A stretch of DNA of 64,000 nt from Acinetobacter nectaris CIP 110549 (GCF_000488215.1 NZ_KI530735.1:223427-287426); one strand, 5' to 3'; counted from the first letter of the stretch, positions 37,843 through 46,766 are shown. Program-made: numbers and translations. Notes: a model not told the origin generated them from the letters alone.

Positions 37843-38970
37843 ATGGCTAAATTAAATTCTGCTGAAAGTATTCGTGGATTGGCGTGCTTGGCGGTTGTTT
37901 TTTCTCACCTGAGCTTAAGCTTTTATCCATATCTACACCAATTTTCTCCCGAGGATCGCGCACGTGGTGCTTGGGATCATTTTATGCATCAGTCACCATT
38001 TGCTTTTTGGTATTCTGGTACTGCTGCCGTATTTGTTTTCTTTGTTCTAAGTGGATTTGTTTTAAGTTATGCAATTTTGAGAAATGCGAATGTTCCTCGA
38101 AAAGTTGCTGAAATGGCGATTAAGCGTTACCCTCGATTGGCAATACCTGCATTTTTTTCATGCATATTGGCATGGATTGCACTGTCATTTACAGACATTG
38201 ATAGCAATTTAGTCAATGGTTGGTTGCAAGCATATGCAACAGAAACGATTACCTTTAAGCAAGCAGTTTATGAAGGTAGCTTAGGCGCTTTCTTTTTTGC
38301 TAGCAGCACGACAAATTGGGTACTTTGGACAATGCAATTGGAGCTATTCGGTTCATTGTTGCTTTTCGCAATAGTATTGGTTCATCACTATAAACCATCT
38401 ATGTTTATTCCTGCTTCGTTAATGCTACCTTGTCTTACGTTATGGATGGGTGAAAGCTTCTTTCTTGGTATGTGTAGCTTCGTTATTGGCTGCTACTTTT
38501 ATTTATATGGTCGAAAAATTCCTCTTTTACTTGGGATTATAATGCTTGTTCTTGGATTGTATTTTGCAGGTGCTCATAATAATAGCCATGCGTATCATTG
38601 GTTACATAGCATACTGGGTAAAAGAACATATGAATATGGCAATTTTCTTGCAGGTATTCTTATTGTTTATAGCATTTTAATGACACCAAGAATTAGTGAA
38701 GCGTTGGATAAAAAAGCCTTGGTGTATTTAGGTAAACTATCATTCTCAATTTATTTATTACATATGATGTTTATTTACCTGACATGTATACCTGTATTTA
38801 ACTATTTAAGGCATTTACATTGGAGTTATGATTCTGCTGTGATAGGTGCTGTAATAATCTGTTTGAGTGCCATTTTTATTGCATCTGCGATTTATAGTAA
38901 ATATATTGATCAATTTTCAGTGCGATGTAGTAACTATATTTCAAAAAAACTCTTAGGGTCATCAAGGTAA
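37843..38970 (+). CDS. Acyltransferase-3 family membrane protein next to pgaD
   Basis: Integral-membrane O-acyltransferase family that modifies polysaccharides or lipids (OafA, IcaC and others). The 375-residue protein opens with ESIRGLACLAVVFSHLS, the family's first helix with the conserved Arg and His, and then has about ten hydrophobic segments; FFVLSGFVLSY is a second family signature. I start it at ATG 37843; a TTG at 37828 in the same frame is possible. It is 94 bases after pgaD with no terminator between. A role in acylating or exporting PNAG is inference from position. Confidence 0.88.
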   Translation: MAKLNSAESIRGLACLAVVFSHLSLSFYPYLHQFSPEDRARGAWDHFMHQSPFAFWYSGTAAVFVFFVLSGFVLSYAILRNANVPRKVAEMAIKRYPRLAIPAFFSCILAWIALSFTDIDSNLVNGWLQAYATETITFKQAVYEGSLGAFFFASSTTNWVLWTMQLELFGSLLLFAIVLVHHYKPSMFIPASLMLPCLTLWMGESFFLGMCSFVIGCYFYLYGRKIPLLLGIIMLVLGLYFAGAHNNSHAYHWLHSILGKRTYEYGNFLAGILIVYSILMTPRISEALDKKALVYLGKLSFSIYLLHMMFIYLTCIPVFNYLRHLHWSYDSAVIGAVIICLSAIFIASAIYSKYIDQFSVRCSNYISKKLLGSSR

Positions 38971-39047
38971 AACATTGGCCGAAATGCAATTGCTAATTCG
39001 TTTTACAGGCTTTAGCATAAGATATTCTTTGTCCAAATCTTATTCGC

Positions 39048-39626
39048 ATGTCTAATTTAGAAATATTTGCAGTTCTTGTAAGTGTCATTGGTGTGGGACT
39101 TACAATTCTTCGCCATATGTGGTGTTGGTGGTTTAACCTTTTGGCTTATATCCTTTACGGTTATCTCTTCTTCGAATACAAGCTATATGGTGAAGTCATC
39201 CTACAATTTATTTTTTTAATCATGAATTTTTATGGCTTTTATTTCTGGTTGAAAACAAAACAAGAACAGCAAGATATACGTATTGAACCTTTAGCTATTA
39301 ATCACCTTGTTCTGCAGATGATTCTTGCAGAATTATTTGGTTTACTATTTGGTTTTACATTAAAAACATTTACCAATGCTGCTGTACCCATGTTGGATGC
39401 ACAGCTTGCAGCCTTTAGTTTGTTAGCAACCTATTGGACGAGTCGTAAATATATTGCTACGTGGCCTTTATGGGTAATTGTTGATATAATTTACGTGGGT
39501 ATGTTTATGTATAAAGACTTATATTTAACAGCAGGTCTATATGCTGCATTTGTGATTATGGCACTTTATGGTTGGAAAAAGTGGAAGGCGGTCAAAGCGA
39601 ACCAATCCAATGCGGTATTGTTATAA
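39048..39626 (+). CDS. pnuC: PnuC-family nicotinamide riboside transporter
   Basis: Facilitates uptake of nicotinamide riboside for NAD synthesis. The 192-residue protein has about seven helices; WWFNLLAYILYGYLFFEYKLYGE near the start and WPLWVIVDIIYVGMFMYKDLY near the end are the PnuC repeats with their substrate-contact tryptophan and aspartate. No obvious ribosome site precedes the ATG; an inverted repeat occupies 39017-39043. No nadR-like kinase gene is adjacent. Confidence 0.9.
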   Translation: MSNLEIFAVLVSVIGVGLTILRHMWCWWFNLLAYILYGYLFFEYKLYGEVILQFIFLIMNFYGFYFWLKTKQEQQDIRIEPLAINHLVLQMILAELFGLLFGFTLKTFTNAAVPMLDAQLAAFSLLATYWTSRKYIATWPLWVIVDIIYVGMFMYKDLYLTAGLYAAFVIMALYGWKKWKAVKANQSNAVLL

Positions 39627-39685
39627 AAATAGTAAACATGACAAGCTTTATAAAATGAAATATCAATAAAAACAAAGGTATAAAA

Positions 39686-40390
39686 ATGGGCTTAACATTT
39701 TATATATTTCTATTAGTAAAACTGGTAATTGCATTCACAATTATTATTTCATATATGAATTTTATTGGAAAAACGCAACTTACACAGTTCACAGCAGTAG
39801 ACTTTATTGGCAACTTTATCTTTGGTGCGGTTGTTGGTGGGTCTATTTATAATGATGGTTTAAAGATTACAGAGTTTGTCTTATTGCTCTTGATAAGCGT
39901 AACTTTTATGTATTTTTTAAACTATTTATCGCATCATGTACTACGATTCAGAACCATTGCGATAGGTGAGTCTATTCCAATTATTCGGCATGGTAGGTTT
40001 TTACTCAATGATATTGAGCAAAAGCGTCGAAAGATTGATATGTTAAGAGTTCTTTCACAACTACATTGTATGGGCTATCACTCATTTCAAGAAGTTTACT
40101 ATGCTGAAATTCAGCCTGATGGTCAGCTGGCTGCGGTAAAAGATACGGCAATACCTCCTTCTGAAATTTTCATTTTAAGAGGGCAATTGTTTAGTACACT
40201 CATAGAAGAGCAGGGTATTGACCGAGATCGTTTAGAAGAATTCTTATTGAATCATCACTTAGATTTATCAAATATATTTTTAGGTGAATATTATGATGAT
40301 CATTTATTAATTACATTTAAAGATGGTAAAGAAAAGAGTTTTGATATCTCTGCAATTAAAATTAAAGAAGAGATAGAAGAGCCAAACTAG
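39686..40390 (+). CDS. DUF421 (YetF-like) membrane protein
   Basis: A 234-residue protein with three N-terminal helices (about 5-80) and a soluble DUF421 domain. FTAVDFIGNFIFGAVVGGSIYND and ESIPIIRHGRFLLNDIEQKRRKID are family signatures. The molecular function of the family is not established. AAGG lies nine bases before the ATG. It is 59 bases after pnuC and could be cotranscribed with it. A bidirectional terminator follows. Confidence 0.85.
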   Translation: MGLTFYIFLLVKLVIAFTIIISYMNFIGKTQLTQFTAVDFIGNFIFGAVVGGSIYNDGLKITEFVLLLLISVTFMYFLNYLSHHVLRFRTIAIGESIPIIRHGRFLLNDIEQKRRKIDMLRVLSQLHCMGYHSFQEVYYAEIQPDGQLAAVKDTAIPPSEIFILRGQLFSTLIEEQGIDRDRLEEFLLNHHLDLSNIFLGEYYDDHLLITFKDGKEKSFDISAIKIKEEIEEPN

Positions 40391-40395
40391 ACTAT

Positions 40396-40424
40396 AAAAA
40401 AGAGCTGTAACACAGCTCTTTTTT
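40396..40424. terminator. Convergent terminator, DUF421 / DUF3144 genes
   Basis: A GAGCTGT/ACAGCTC core stem extended by A and T runs (40396-40424) with a very short loop; it can act in both directions. Confidence 0.87.
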
Positions 40425-40806
40425 ATTCGTGCTTATGATGATGAAATTCTTCATTTTTTCTAAAACGTAAATAGTTTTCAAATTGTTCACAATATTCATC
40501 AAAATTGTCTTCAAGCATCATTTGAAACTGCTGCATAAGGTATGAAATTACATCATCTTTTGACTTGCGCATTTCTTCGCTATTTTGAAATGTATTGGAT
40601 GCTACCCATGTATTAAAGCGTGCACTGGCAAAAAGTAATGATGCGCTGACTTCGCTTCGGATTTGGGCTGGGCTTTCAGAATTTTTTTTCTTATCAGGGT
40701 GACAAAAGTCATTTGCTATTTTTATAAATTCATCTGCACGCTCAAAGAAAGCTGCATTTAATGCTTCATCTTCAGTAATATCCGTTGCATTTATTTTTTG
40801 AGTCAT
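40423..40806 (-). CDS. DUF3144-family small protein
   Basis: A 127-residue soluble protein from the ATG at 40806; another ATG at 40824 adds six residues. AFFERADEFIKIAN, VSASLLFASARFNTWVAS and QFQMMLEDNFDEYCEQFENYL match the DUF3144 pattern as I remember it. It is probably helical and acidic, ending in a histidine-rich HHHKHE. No function is known for the family. It is convergent with the DUF421 gene and overlaps the shared terminator by its stop. Confidence 0.8.
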   Translation of the reverse strand: MTQKINATDITEDEALNAAFFERADEFIKIANDFCHPDKKKNSESPAQIRSEVSASLLFASARFNTWVASNTFQNSEEMRKSKDDVISYLMQQFQMMLEDNFDEYCEQFENYLRFRKNEEFHHHKHE

Positions 40807-40915
40807 TATTTTATATCCATACAAAAATAGATTTTCATTATAACAAATGCTTGCTTAAACAAAACCATTCACTTAATCTGAATATAAATAGCCTAAGTTT
40901 TTGGTCGGTATAACT

Positions 40916-41548
40916 ATGTCAGATGCAATTGAGATTCAAAATTTAAAGCAAGATATTCAACTTCTAAGACAAGAGTCTTGGCCACCAAAAAACATAGCAT
41001 TTGTTGAAGGATTACCTATCTATTATGCACCACAAAGAGATGTCGAAGCATATTATCAGCAATGGCAGCCTCTTATAGAGAGAGCGAAGCAGTTATGTCA
41101 GCCATTTATGCAAGATGAAGTTGTAGATGAGATTCATTTGCCAAGCCATCTTAATTTACCTTTATTTTTTTTCCATGTAGATCGTATTCGTATTAATAAA
41201 ACACGGGCAAAGGAATCTAAAACTTTTCGCAATGCTTTGACTCTTGTAGATAAATGTGGTCAATTTGATGATGCTGAGTTGTTCGCAATGAAATCATGGA
41301 TTGATAGTGATGATACTGCGGCATTGGTTGCACATAGAGAATTTATTGATTTAAGGACATATGTTTTTCAACATGGAAGAAGTGATTATACAAGAACACG
41401 TTTTTATGTGAATGGAATTATTTTAGGAGTAAAAGAGCACTTTAAATTAGTAGATGCTCGAGATAAACCTCGAAAGCAACGAAGCGATAGCTATAGTGAC
41501 CCAATAGCGGATAATGGTGTTTGGAAAGTATTTGGGAAATATAGATAA
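40916..41548 (+). CDS. Uncharacterised soluble protein, 210 residues
   Basis: I do not recognise this protein. It starts MSDAIEIQNLKQDIQLLRQE and has no signal peptide or membrane helix. The N-terminal 30 residues look like a short coiled coil, and the C-terminal tail is rich in arginine and lysine (DARDKPRKQRSDSYSD). An upstream TTG at 40901 keeps the same frame but adds only five residues. It stands alone between the divergent DUF3144 gene and the convergent CYTH gene. Confidence 0.72.
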   Translation: MSDAIEIQNLKQDIQLLRQESWPPKNIAFVEGLPIYYAPQRDVEAYYQQWQPLIERAKQLCQPFMQDEVVDEIHLPSHLNLPLFFFHVDRIRINKTRAKESKTFRNALTLVDKCGQFDDAELFAMKSWIDSDDTAALVAHREFIDLRTYVFQHGRSDYTRTRFYVNGIILGVKEHFKLVDARDKPRKQRSDSYSDPIADNGVWKVFGKYR

Positions 41549-41584
41549 CTGGCTTTTGGGTAAAAGCCAGTTAAGTTTAAAAAC

Positions 41585-43030
41585 TTATTCTTCAATAGAA
41601 AGTTTATTCATAAGTTTATAGTAGCGTTTCAATATTTTATCTTCTCGTCCACTTATCCATCCTAAGAAGAAAAATTGCTCTGTTTTAATGGCTTTTACAT
41701 GTTGTAAAACCACTTGTTTACTGAGTAAGTGATTCTTATATAAATCATATACTTCTGAGAAGTAATCTTTATCTACTTGGAGAGGTAAGAGATTTTTATG
41801 AGAGTGATTTAGACAATATTGGAATTGAGAGATCAGCATTAATGTTTGGGCATCTGGCTTACACTCTTCATTCTCTGGCTGAACTGTTTGAGCAAGTTGT
41901 TGTTTTAATAACTTATATCTTTTCGTAAGTATTTTTTCAAAACGTGGGCTTTCATCCTTTTGTTTTGTTTTTTCTAGAGGTAAGCCCAGTTTCATGAGCT
42001 CTAAAATAAGGCAAGTAAATGCAGGGGAGCGCACTGTTTTAGAAAACTCTAAACGATATTTATCTAGAACTCGATCAATATTTTTAAACTGATACGCTTC
42101 TACAGATTGCAATGTTTCATGTTTAAGATAATGAAGTACTGTAAAATCAATAAGCTGATTATTTAAGTCTAAAAGTATCTGCTTATTTTCGCTTATTGTA
42201 TTTGGAATATACTCGATAAGTAGGTCTAAGGTATGGCAAATATTTTCTATAATAAGCTGGGTCGAAAAGAAGTGTTTTGCATCGGCAATTTGGTCTGAAA
42301 TTACTGCAATATTTGGCAATAGCTGTTGAGTATATGATGCGATAATATTTTGCAGTGCTTGTTTGCCTGAAGCTTTTTTCTCAAGTGCTGTTACTTCAAA
42401 AGTTTTTGCAATATTGGTTGTCATATTACGTGCAAGTAAATTTCCACGTTCTGCTTTACTGCGTACATCTAACCAAATATGATACTTTTTAACCCAGTCT
42501 TGAACAAGATGAATAAGTTCATCAGTTTTGCCTTTTTTAAGCTCAAATTCTAACTCGTAAATCTCTTGTGTAACATCTTTACTGTTGCCAACAGTGCCAA
42601 TATCAAGACAGATTTCAACTTCAGTATTTTCATGTTGTACGAGTTTAAAATCTCTTTCTACAATCGTTTCAAATTTTACTTGAAGAGGTTGTGCCTTAGT
42701 TTCTTTTAAAATGGTTGAGAGTATTTTTTGTGCTGTTTTGTCACTTTTATATAGTGATAAATCGACTTTAGGTACAGTATCAGAAACTCCTAGGTTAATT
42801 TCATTTTCATATCGAGCAAGTGCATTTTTACCTGCTTTTAGCGTTTGTACCCAGTCATTATCTTCTTTTCTTAAACGTAATGCGGCGAAGTTCTCTGCAA
42901 ATAGGAAGTTTTCTGTATCTAGATATTGTGCATGTAATGATGTGTGCTCGGGAGAAAGCATTTGAATCGCTTTTTTTACGGTCAGCTTTTTATGCTGCGG
43001 AATTTGTAGCTTTAGCTCGACTTCATACAT
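41585..43030 (-). CDS. ygiF: CYTH-domain inorganic triphosphatase with C-terminal helical (CHAD-like) domain
   Basis: Hydrolyses tripolyphosphate in the YgiF family. The 481-residue protein begins MYEVELKL, where ExExK (Glu3, Glu5, Lys7) is the CYTH signature; ALRLRKEDNDW, LKAGKNA and VEICLDIG are further tunnel motifs. Residues about 215-480 are helical with many Lys/His positions, consistent with a CHAD domain, which binds polyphosphate. It is longer than the E. coli homologue (433 residues). A link to ppk1 elsewhere in the window is thematic only. Confidence 0.85.
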   Translation of the reverse strand: MYEVELKLQIPQHKKLTVKKAIQMLSPEHTSLHAQYLDTENFLFAENFAALRLRKEDNDWVQTLKAGKNALARYENEINLGVSDTVPKVDLSLYKSDKTAQKILSTILKETKAQPLQVKFETIVERDFKLVQHENTEVEICLDIGTVGNSKDVTQEIYELEFELKKGKTDELIHLVQDWVKKYHIWLDVRSKAERGNLLARNMTTNIAKTFEVTALEKKASGKQALQNIIASYTQQLLPNIAVISDQIADAKHFFSTQLIIENICHTLDLLIEYIPNTISENKQILLDLNNQLIDFTVLHYLKHETLQSVEAYQFKNIDRVLDKYRLEFSKTVRSPAFTCLILELMKLGLPLEKTKQKDESPRFEKILTKRYKLLKQQLAQTVQPENEECKPDAQTLMLISQFQYCLNHSHKNLLPLQVDKDYFSEVYDLYKNHLLSKQVVLQHVKAIKTEQFFFLGWISGREDKILKRYYKLMNKLSIEE

Positions 43031-43362
43031 TAGAAAATCCTTAAAATATTAGATAGCTATATCTTAGTTTACTTGCTTTACGATATATATCGAAGAAATG
43101 CAGAGGTAACTTACAAACAGTTACATAAAAATTAATGTGTATTTTAGAAGGTTTTGATTAAAAAAAAGACAAATAGATGGGTTTAGAAATTATGATAAAT
43201 TAGAGCTAAAACTTTAATAATTCATGTTTTTTTCATAATTTATATATTTTTTACATATTTTAAATAAAAAAATAGATTGAAAATTAAAGTAAATATTCTA
43301 ATAATTTGCGTAATTTTTTATTGCACCTTGTGCAATTCACCTAATTTGGGATATGAAATATC
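43031..43362. other. 332-bp AT-rich gap between the CYTH and ompW genes
   Basis: I see no gene here. It holds the ompW promoter candidate, a palindrome in the ompW leader, and a GTAACT/AGTTAC repeat at 43112-43130 that could be an operator for either divergent gene. Confidence 0.5.
43277..43305 (+). promoter_or_regulatory. Candidate sigma-70 promoter of ompW
   Basis: TTGAAA at 43277-43282 and AATAAT at 43300-43305 are separated by 17 bases, five of six matches in each hexamer. The expected start would be near 43312, giving a leader of about 50 bases that contains the palindrome ATTGCACCTTGTGCAAT (43320-43336). Confidence 0.6.
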
Positions 43363-44130
43363 ATGAATAAGCTTACATATATGATCGCGCCAGTCGCTCT
43401 AGCTTTAGTAAGTGCAGCACATGCAGAAACGACAGACGGGAAAACTATTGCTGTTTCAGCAGGCTGGGCACACATCATGCCACAAGGCAGTAAGCAAGGT
43501 GTTTATTCAACGAGTAATAATAAACTTGTAAGTTCAACAGGATTTACATCTGATGCTGGTTTTGATTTAGAAAAAACAAATACAGCAGAGTTTAAGATTG
43601 ATTATCTTGTGAATGATAATGTGAGCTTAGGATTGATTCTTGGTGTGCCACCACGTTTAGATATTAAAGGTGAGGGATCATTATTAAGCGGAAAACTGAA
43701 TTTAGATAAATTTAGTAAAGTTGGCGATATTAAAGTTTATAGCCCAGTGATTACAGGTAAATATCATTTTGGTGCAGTTACTAATAAATTCCGCCCATAT
43801 ATTGGTGCTGGTTTAATGTATGCTCACTTTTCTGATCTGAAATTAGATTCAGGTATTCAAAATGATCCATTGTTAAAAGCAACAAATGGTTCTATCACAA
43901 ATGTAAAAGTTAAAGATGCGATTGCACCAGTTGCTTTTTTAGGTGCTGACTATAATGTAAATAAAGATTGGTTTATTACAGCATCAGTAAGCTACGTTCA
44001 GTTAGATACACATGCAAGCTTAAATGTTTCAGGAAAGCATCCTTTAGCAGGGTCGTATAATGTACAGGGTGATACAAAAATTGAAATTAACCCAATTGTG
44101 ACTTATTTAGGTTTTGGTTTCCGTTTCTAA
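43363..44130 (+). CDS. ompW: OmpW-family outer-membrane protein
   Basis: Eight-stranded outer-membrane beta-barrel that forms a hydrophobic channel for small molecules in OmpW/AlkL. The 255-residue precursor has a signal peptide ending AHA (residues 1-21). Alternating strands, IKDYLVN-like FKIDYLVNDNVSLGLILG, KYHFG, FRPYIGAGLMY and the terminal aromatic YLGFGFRF are typical. The AG-rich signature SAGWAHIMPQGS near residue 30 corresponds to the family's N-terminal strand. A strong promoter candidate and a strong terminator make it monocistronic. Confidence 0.93.
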   Translation: MNKLTYMIAPVALALVSAAHAETTDGKTIAVSAGWAHIMPQGSKQGVYSTSNNKLVSSTGFTSDAGFDLEKTNTAEFKIDYLVNDNVSLGLILGVPPRLDIKGEGSLLSGKLNLDKFSKVGDIKVYSPVITGKYHFGAVTNKFRPYIGAGLMYAHFSDLKLDSGIQNDPLLKATNGSITNVKVKDAIAPVAFLGADYNVNKDWFITASVSYVQLDTHASLNVSGKHPLAGSYNVQGDTKIEINPIVTYLGFGFRF

Positions 44131-44144
44131 TTTCTGCACCATTT

Positions 44145-44181
44145 CGGATACACTCAAATAATTGAGTGTATCCGAGCTTTT
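44145..44181 (+). terminator. Rho-independent terminator of ompW
   Basis: A 13-bp perfect stem (CGGATACACTCAA at 44145-44157, complement 44162-44174) with a 4-base loop; the following AGCTTTTATA is a modest T tail. Confidence 0.85.
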
Positions 44182-44314
44182 ATATTAAAAATATTAAAAA
44201 AGAAATGTCTTTTCGCTTTATTATCGTTTATATATAAGAATCTAAATTTAGTAAGTTTTGAACTTACTGTCAGATCTTAAACACTTTCGTATTGAATATA
44301 TAAAAGGAAATCTT

Positions 44315-45394
44315 ATGCGCGCGTACAATTTCTGTGCTGGACCTGCTGCATTGCCCACTGCTGTCTTAGAGAAAGCTCAAAGTGAATTATTAAATTGGCA
44401 AGGTAAAGGTGTTTCCATCATGGAGATGAGTCACCGCAATAAAGATTATGTTGCAGTTGCTGAGAAAGCAGAGGCAGATTTTCGAGATTTATTGAATATT
44501 CCTGATAATTATAAAGTCCTTTTTTTACAAGGTGGAGCAACACTTCAGTTTTCTGCAATACCATTGAATTTATTGGGTAAAAATAATCAGGCAGATTATA
44601 TTTCTACAGGAATATGGTCAGAAAAAGCAATTAAAGAAGCACAGCGTTATGGGAATATCCATACAATTGATGCAACTTTCCAAAAAGAAGGCAAAACAGC
44701 CATTGCAGATAGCAGTACTTGGCAGCTATCTGAAAATGCAAGTTATGTACATTATTGTGATAATGAAACAATTGGTGGTATACAGTTTAATGAAGTTCCT
44801 AAAACAACAGCACCATTGGTTGTAGATTTATCCTCTAGTATATTATCTGCACCATTAGATGTTTCTAAGTTTGGTCTGATTTATGCAGGTGCTCAAAAAA
44901 ATATTGGTCCTGCGGGTTTAACGATCGTTATTGTTCGTGATGATTTACTTGATCAAACAAAACCTGAGATTCCATCGTTATTAAAATACTCTGCACAAGC
45001 AGATAATGGATCTATGTTAAATACACCTGCGACTTATTCTTGGTATCTTGCAGGGTTGGTATTTGAATGGTTAAAAGAGCAGGGCGGTGTTGAGGCTATT
45101 CATCAAAAAAACCTTGAGAAAGCTAACTTACTTTATGGCTACATTGATCAAAGTAAGTTTTATGATAACCCAATTGCACAACCAAATCGTTCTATTATGA
45201 ATGTACCATTTACTTTAGCAGACAGCTCTTTAGATAAAGAGTTTTTAAAACAAGCCGAGGCTGCTCATTTATTGAATCTTGCAGGTCACCGTTCAGTAGG
45301 CGGTATGCGAGCAAGTATTTATAATGCTGTGCCATTGGAAGGTGTGCAAGCACTGATAGAATTTATGGAACAATTTGCAACTAAACACGGTTAA
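44315..45394 (+). CDS. serC: Phosphoserine aminotransferase
   Basis: PLP enzyme in serine biosynthesis, also used in pyridoxal phosphate synthesis. The 359-residue protein begins MRAYNFCAGPAALP and has FLQGGATLQFSAIPLNLL, the PLP lysine in YAGAQKNIGPAGL and the C-terminal RSVGGMRASIYNA. I start it at ATG 44315 because AAGGAAA is well placed before it; an upstream ATG at 44258 would add 19 residues not found in the family. A long terminator follows. Confidence 0.95.
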   Translation: MRAYNFCAGPAALPTAVLEKAQSELLNWQGKGVSIMEMSHRNKDYVAVAEKAEADFRDLLNIPDNYKVLFLQGGATLQFSAIPLNLLGKNNQADYISTGIWSEKAIKEAQRYGNIHTIDATFQKEGKTAIADSSTWQLSENASYVHYCDNETIGGIQFNEVPKTTAPLVVDLSSSILSAPLDVSKFGLIYAGAQKNIGPAGLTIVIVRDDLLDQTKPEIPSLLKYSAQADNGSMLNTPATYSWYLAGLVFEWLKEQGGVEAIHQKNLEKANLLYGYIDQSKFYDNPIAQPNRSIMNVPFTLADSSLDKEFLKQAEAAHLLNLAGHRSVGGMRASIYNAVPLEGVQALIEFMEQFATKHG

Positions 45395-45403
45395 GGTATT
45401 CTA

Positions 45404-45449
45404 AAAAAGCAAGATCTCTTTTAGACGAATAAAAGGGATCTTGCTTTTT
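45404..45449. terminator. Long bidirectional terminator after serC
   Basis: A 20-bp stem with a single G-T pair (arms 45404-45423 and 45430-45449) and a 6-base loop, flanked by A and T runs. It separates serC from the convergent small membrane-protein gene. Confidence 0.9.
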
Positions 45450-45451
45450 AA

Positions 45452-45592
45452 TTAGTAAATAGAGTGCAATAGGAATGCAATCATAAAAATACCAAGAAAA
45501 AAGAAGCAAATTGCACCTGTATCAATTTTAATCTTTGGCTGTGCATGATGGTGTTGTACGAGCGTATTTATTTGTTCTGGAGCGGTTTTCAT
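45452..45592 (-). CDS. Small single-span membrane protein, 46 residues
   Basis: A short frame starting MKTAPEQINTLVQHHHAQPK, with GGAAC eight bases before the ATG. Residues 24-45 (GAICFFFLGIFMIAFLLHSI) form one hydrophobic helix ending close to the C-terminus, and a His triplet sits at 15-17. It lies 39 bases after the stop of the 315-residue gene on the same strand and ends directly at a strong terminator, which supports a real gene. Its function is unknown. Confidence 0.65.
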   Translation of the reverse strand: MKTAPEQINTLVQHHHAQPKIKIDTGAICFFFLGIFMIAFLLHSIY

Positions 45593-45631
45593 TTATCAGT
45601 TCCAAATCATATAATATTCATTATATGGTTA

Positions 45632-46579
45632 TTATTTACTCTCGATTGTAGAATAAATATTTGCTTGAATCCATATATTACCGCGGATATATTCACCTAT
45701 TTCATAATTCTTATACAAATTATCTTTAGTAATAATACGAATGAGGGTTGCTTCTTCGTTATCTTCGAGTAAGAGCGTAACGTCATAGAGTGTATATACT
45801 TCACCGTTGAAGTCTAAATGACTTTTACCAACTATTTTCCCTTGAAACCATGCCTCATCTTCTTGGCCAATATTCTCACCATATAGATAAGCAACCATTT
45901 TAGAGAAGTCTACAGTAACTGGGGCTTTGTCATCTTCTGTTTTTGGCTGCCACTGATCAATCAACTCTTGTAGGTTAGCAGGTGCTACACCATTGTGCTC
46001 TGCCAAAATATCATTTAGTGCACGATGATGTTTTATTGATGCAGGATCATCAACAACAATATGCTCATCAGGGTTAACAGTATTTAATTCATATGCCCAT
46101 GCAGTGAGTGATACAGCATAAGGTTGTGTTGTATCATATTGTTTATGATTGACAGTGTATAAATTGTCAAAAGCATAAACAGTTGCATTGTGACCTACAT
46201 TGAGACGTAAAACTGCTTGGCTATTATTTTCACTACGAATAACTCTTTCAATTTTTGCAGTTGTTTTAAAAGGACTTTCAAAAATTGGGAAAGCTGTTTT
46301 AACAGCTCTAGGTTGGTTATTTTCAACAGCAATAACTTGCGCAATCTGAATTTTAGACTCACTTGGTCCTTGGATAAGCCAACAATTTTCATCCATATCA
46401 CTTTCTGTTGGGCAAAGTCCCATAGGCATTATAGGTGAATTGAGTGCCTGACCTAACCATTGTGGCACTGTTTGAGTGGGATTGTTGGTAAGAAGACTCC
46501 AATGTTCAACATGGCTACCAAAATTTTTATCTTCAACAGTGATTGTTTCAGGTCTATTTTTTTGTATATTCATAAGCAC
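45632..46579 (-). CDS. Uncharacterised protein, 315 residues
   Basis: I do not recognise this protein. It has no signal peptide and no clear membrane helix. The first half (about 60-165) is predicted beta-rich and the last third has alternating hydrophobic strands (FNGEVYTLYDVTLLL, EYIRGNIWIQANIY) like a small beta-barrel. It is acidic overall. The start could be 46579 or ATG 46573. A 46-residue membrane protein gene follows after 39 bases, so the two may form a unit. Confidence 0.75.
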   Translation of the reverse strand: MLMNIQKNRPETITVEDKNFGSHVEHWSLLTNNPTQTVPQWLGQALNSPIMPMGLCPTESDMDENCWLIQGPSESKIQIAQVIAVENNQPRAVKTAFPIFESPFKTTAKIERVIRSENNSQAVLRLNVGHNATVYAFDNLYTVNHKQYDTTQPYAVSLTAWAYELNTVNPDEHIVVDDPASIKHHRALNDILAEHNGVAPANLQELIDQWQPKTEDDKAPVTVDFSKMVAYLYGENIGQEDEAWFQGKIVGKSHLDFNGEVYTLYDVTLLLEDNEEATLIRIITKDNLYKNYEIGEYIRGNIWIQANIYSTIESK

Positions 46580-46766
46580 GCTAAGTTTTATCCCTTTAGT
46601 TCACTATATCGTGCATTTTTCTCTATTTTTCAAGTCATTTGTATGAAAAGTTCGTAAATTTTAAAAATTCATGCATATTCTATAATCATTTTAAGCAGAT
46701 TTCAGTGAGTAAATCTTTAGGGCATTTCATGGGATATCTTGTTAAAATAAATTTATTTAAAATGAA

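Noticed and set aside
43320..43336. NtrC-like site before ompW
   Set aside because: The arms contain GCAC and GTGC, but the spacer is three bases; the NtrC site needs a longer spacer, and there is no sigma-54 promoter.
45545..45772. 75-codon plus-strand frame over the small membrane-protein gene and the end of the 315-residue gene
   Set aside because: It has no ribosome site, no family resemblance, and is antisense to better-supported frames.
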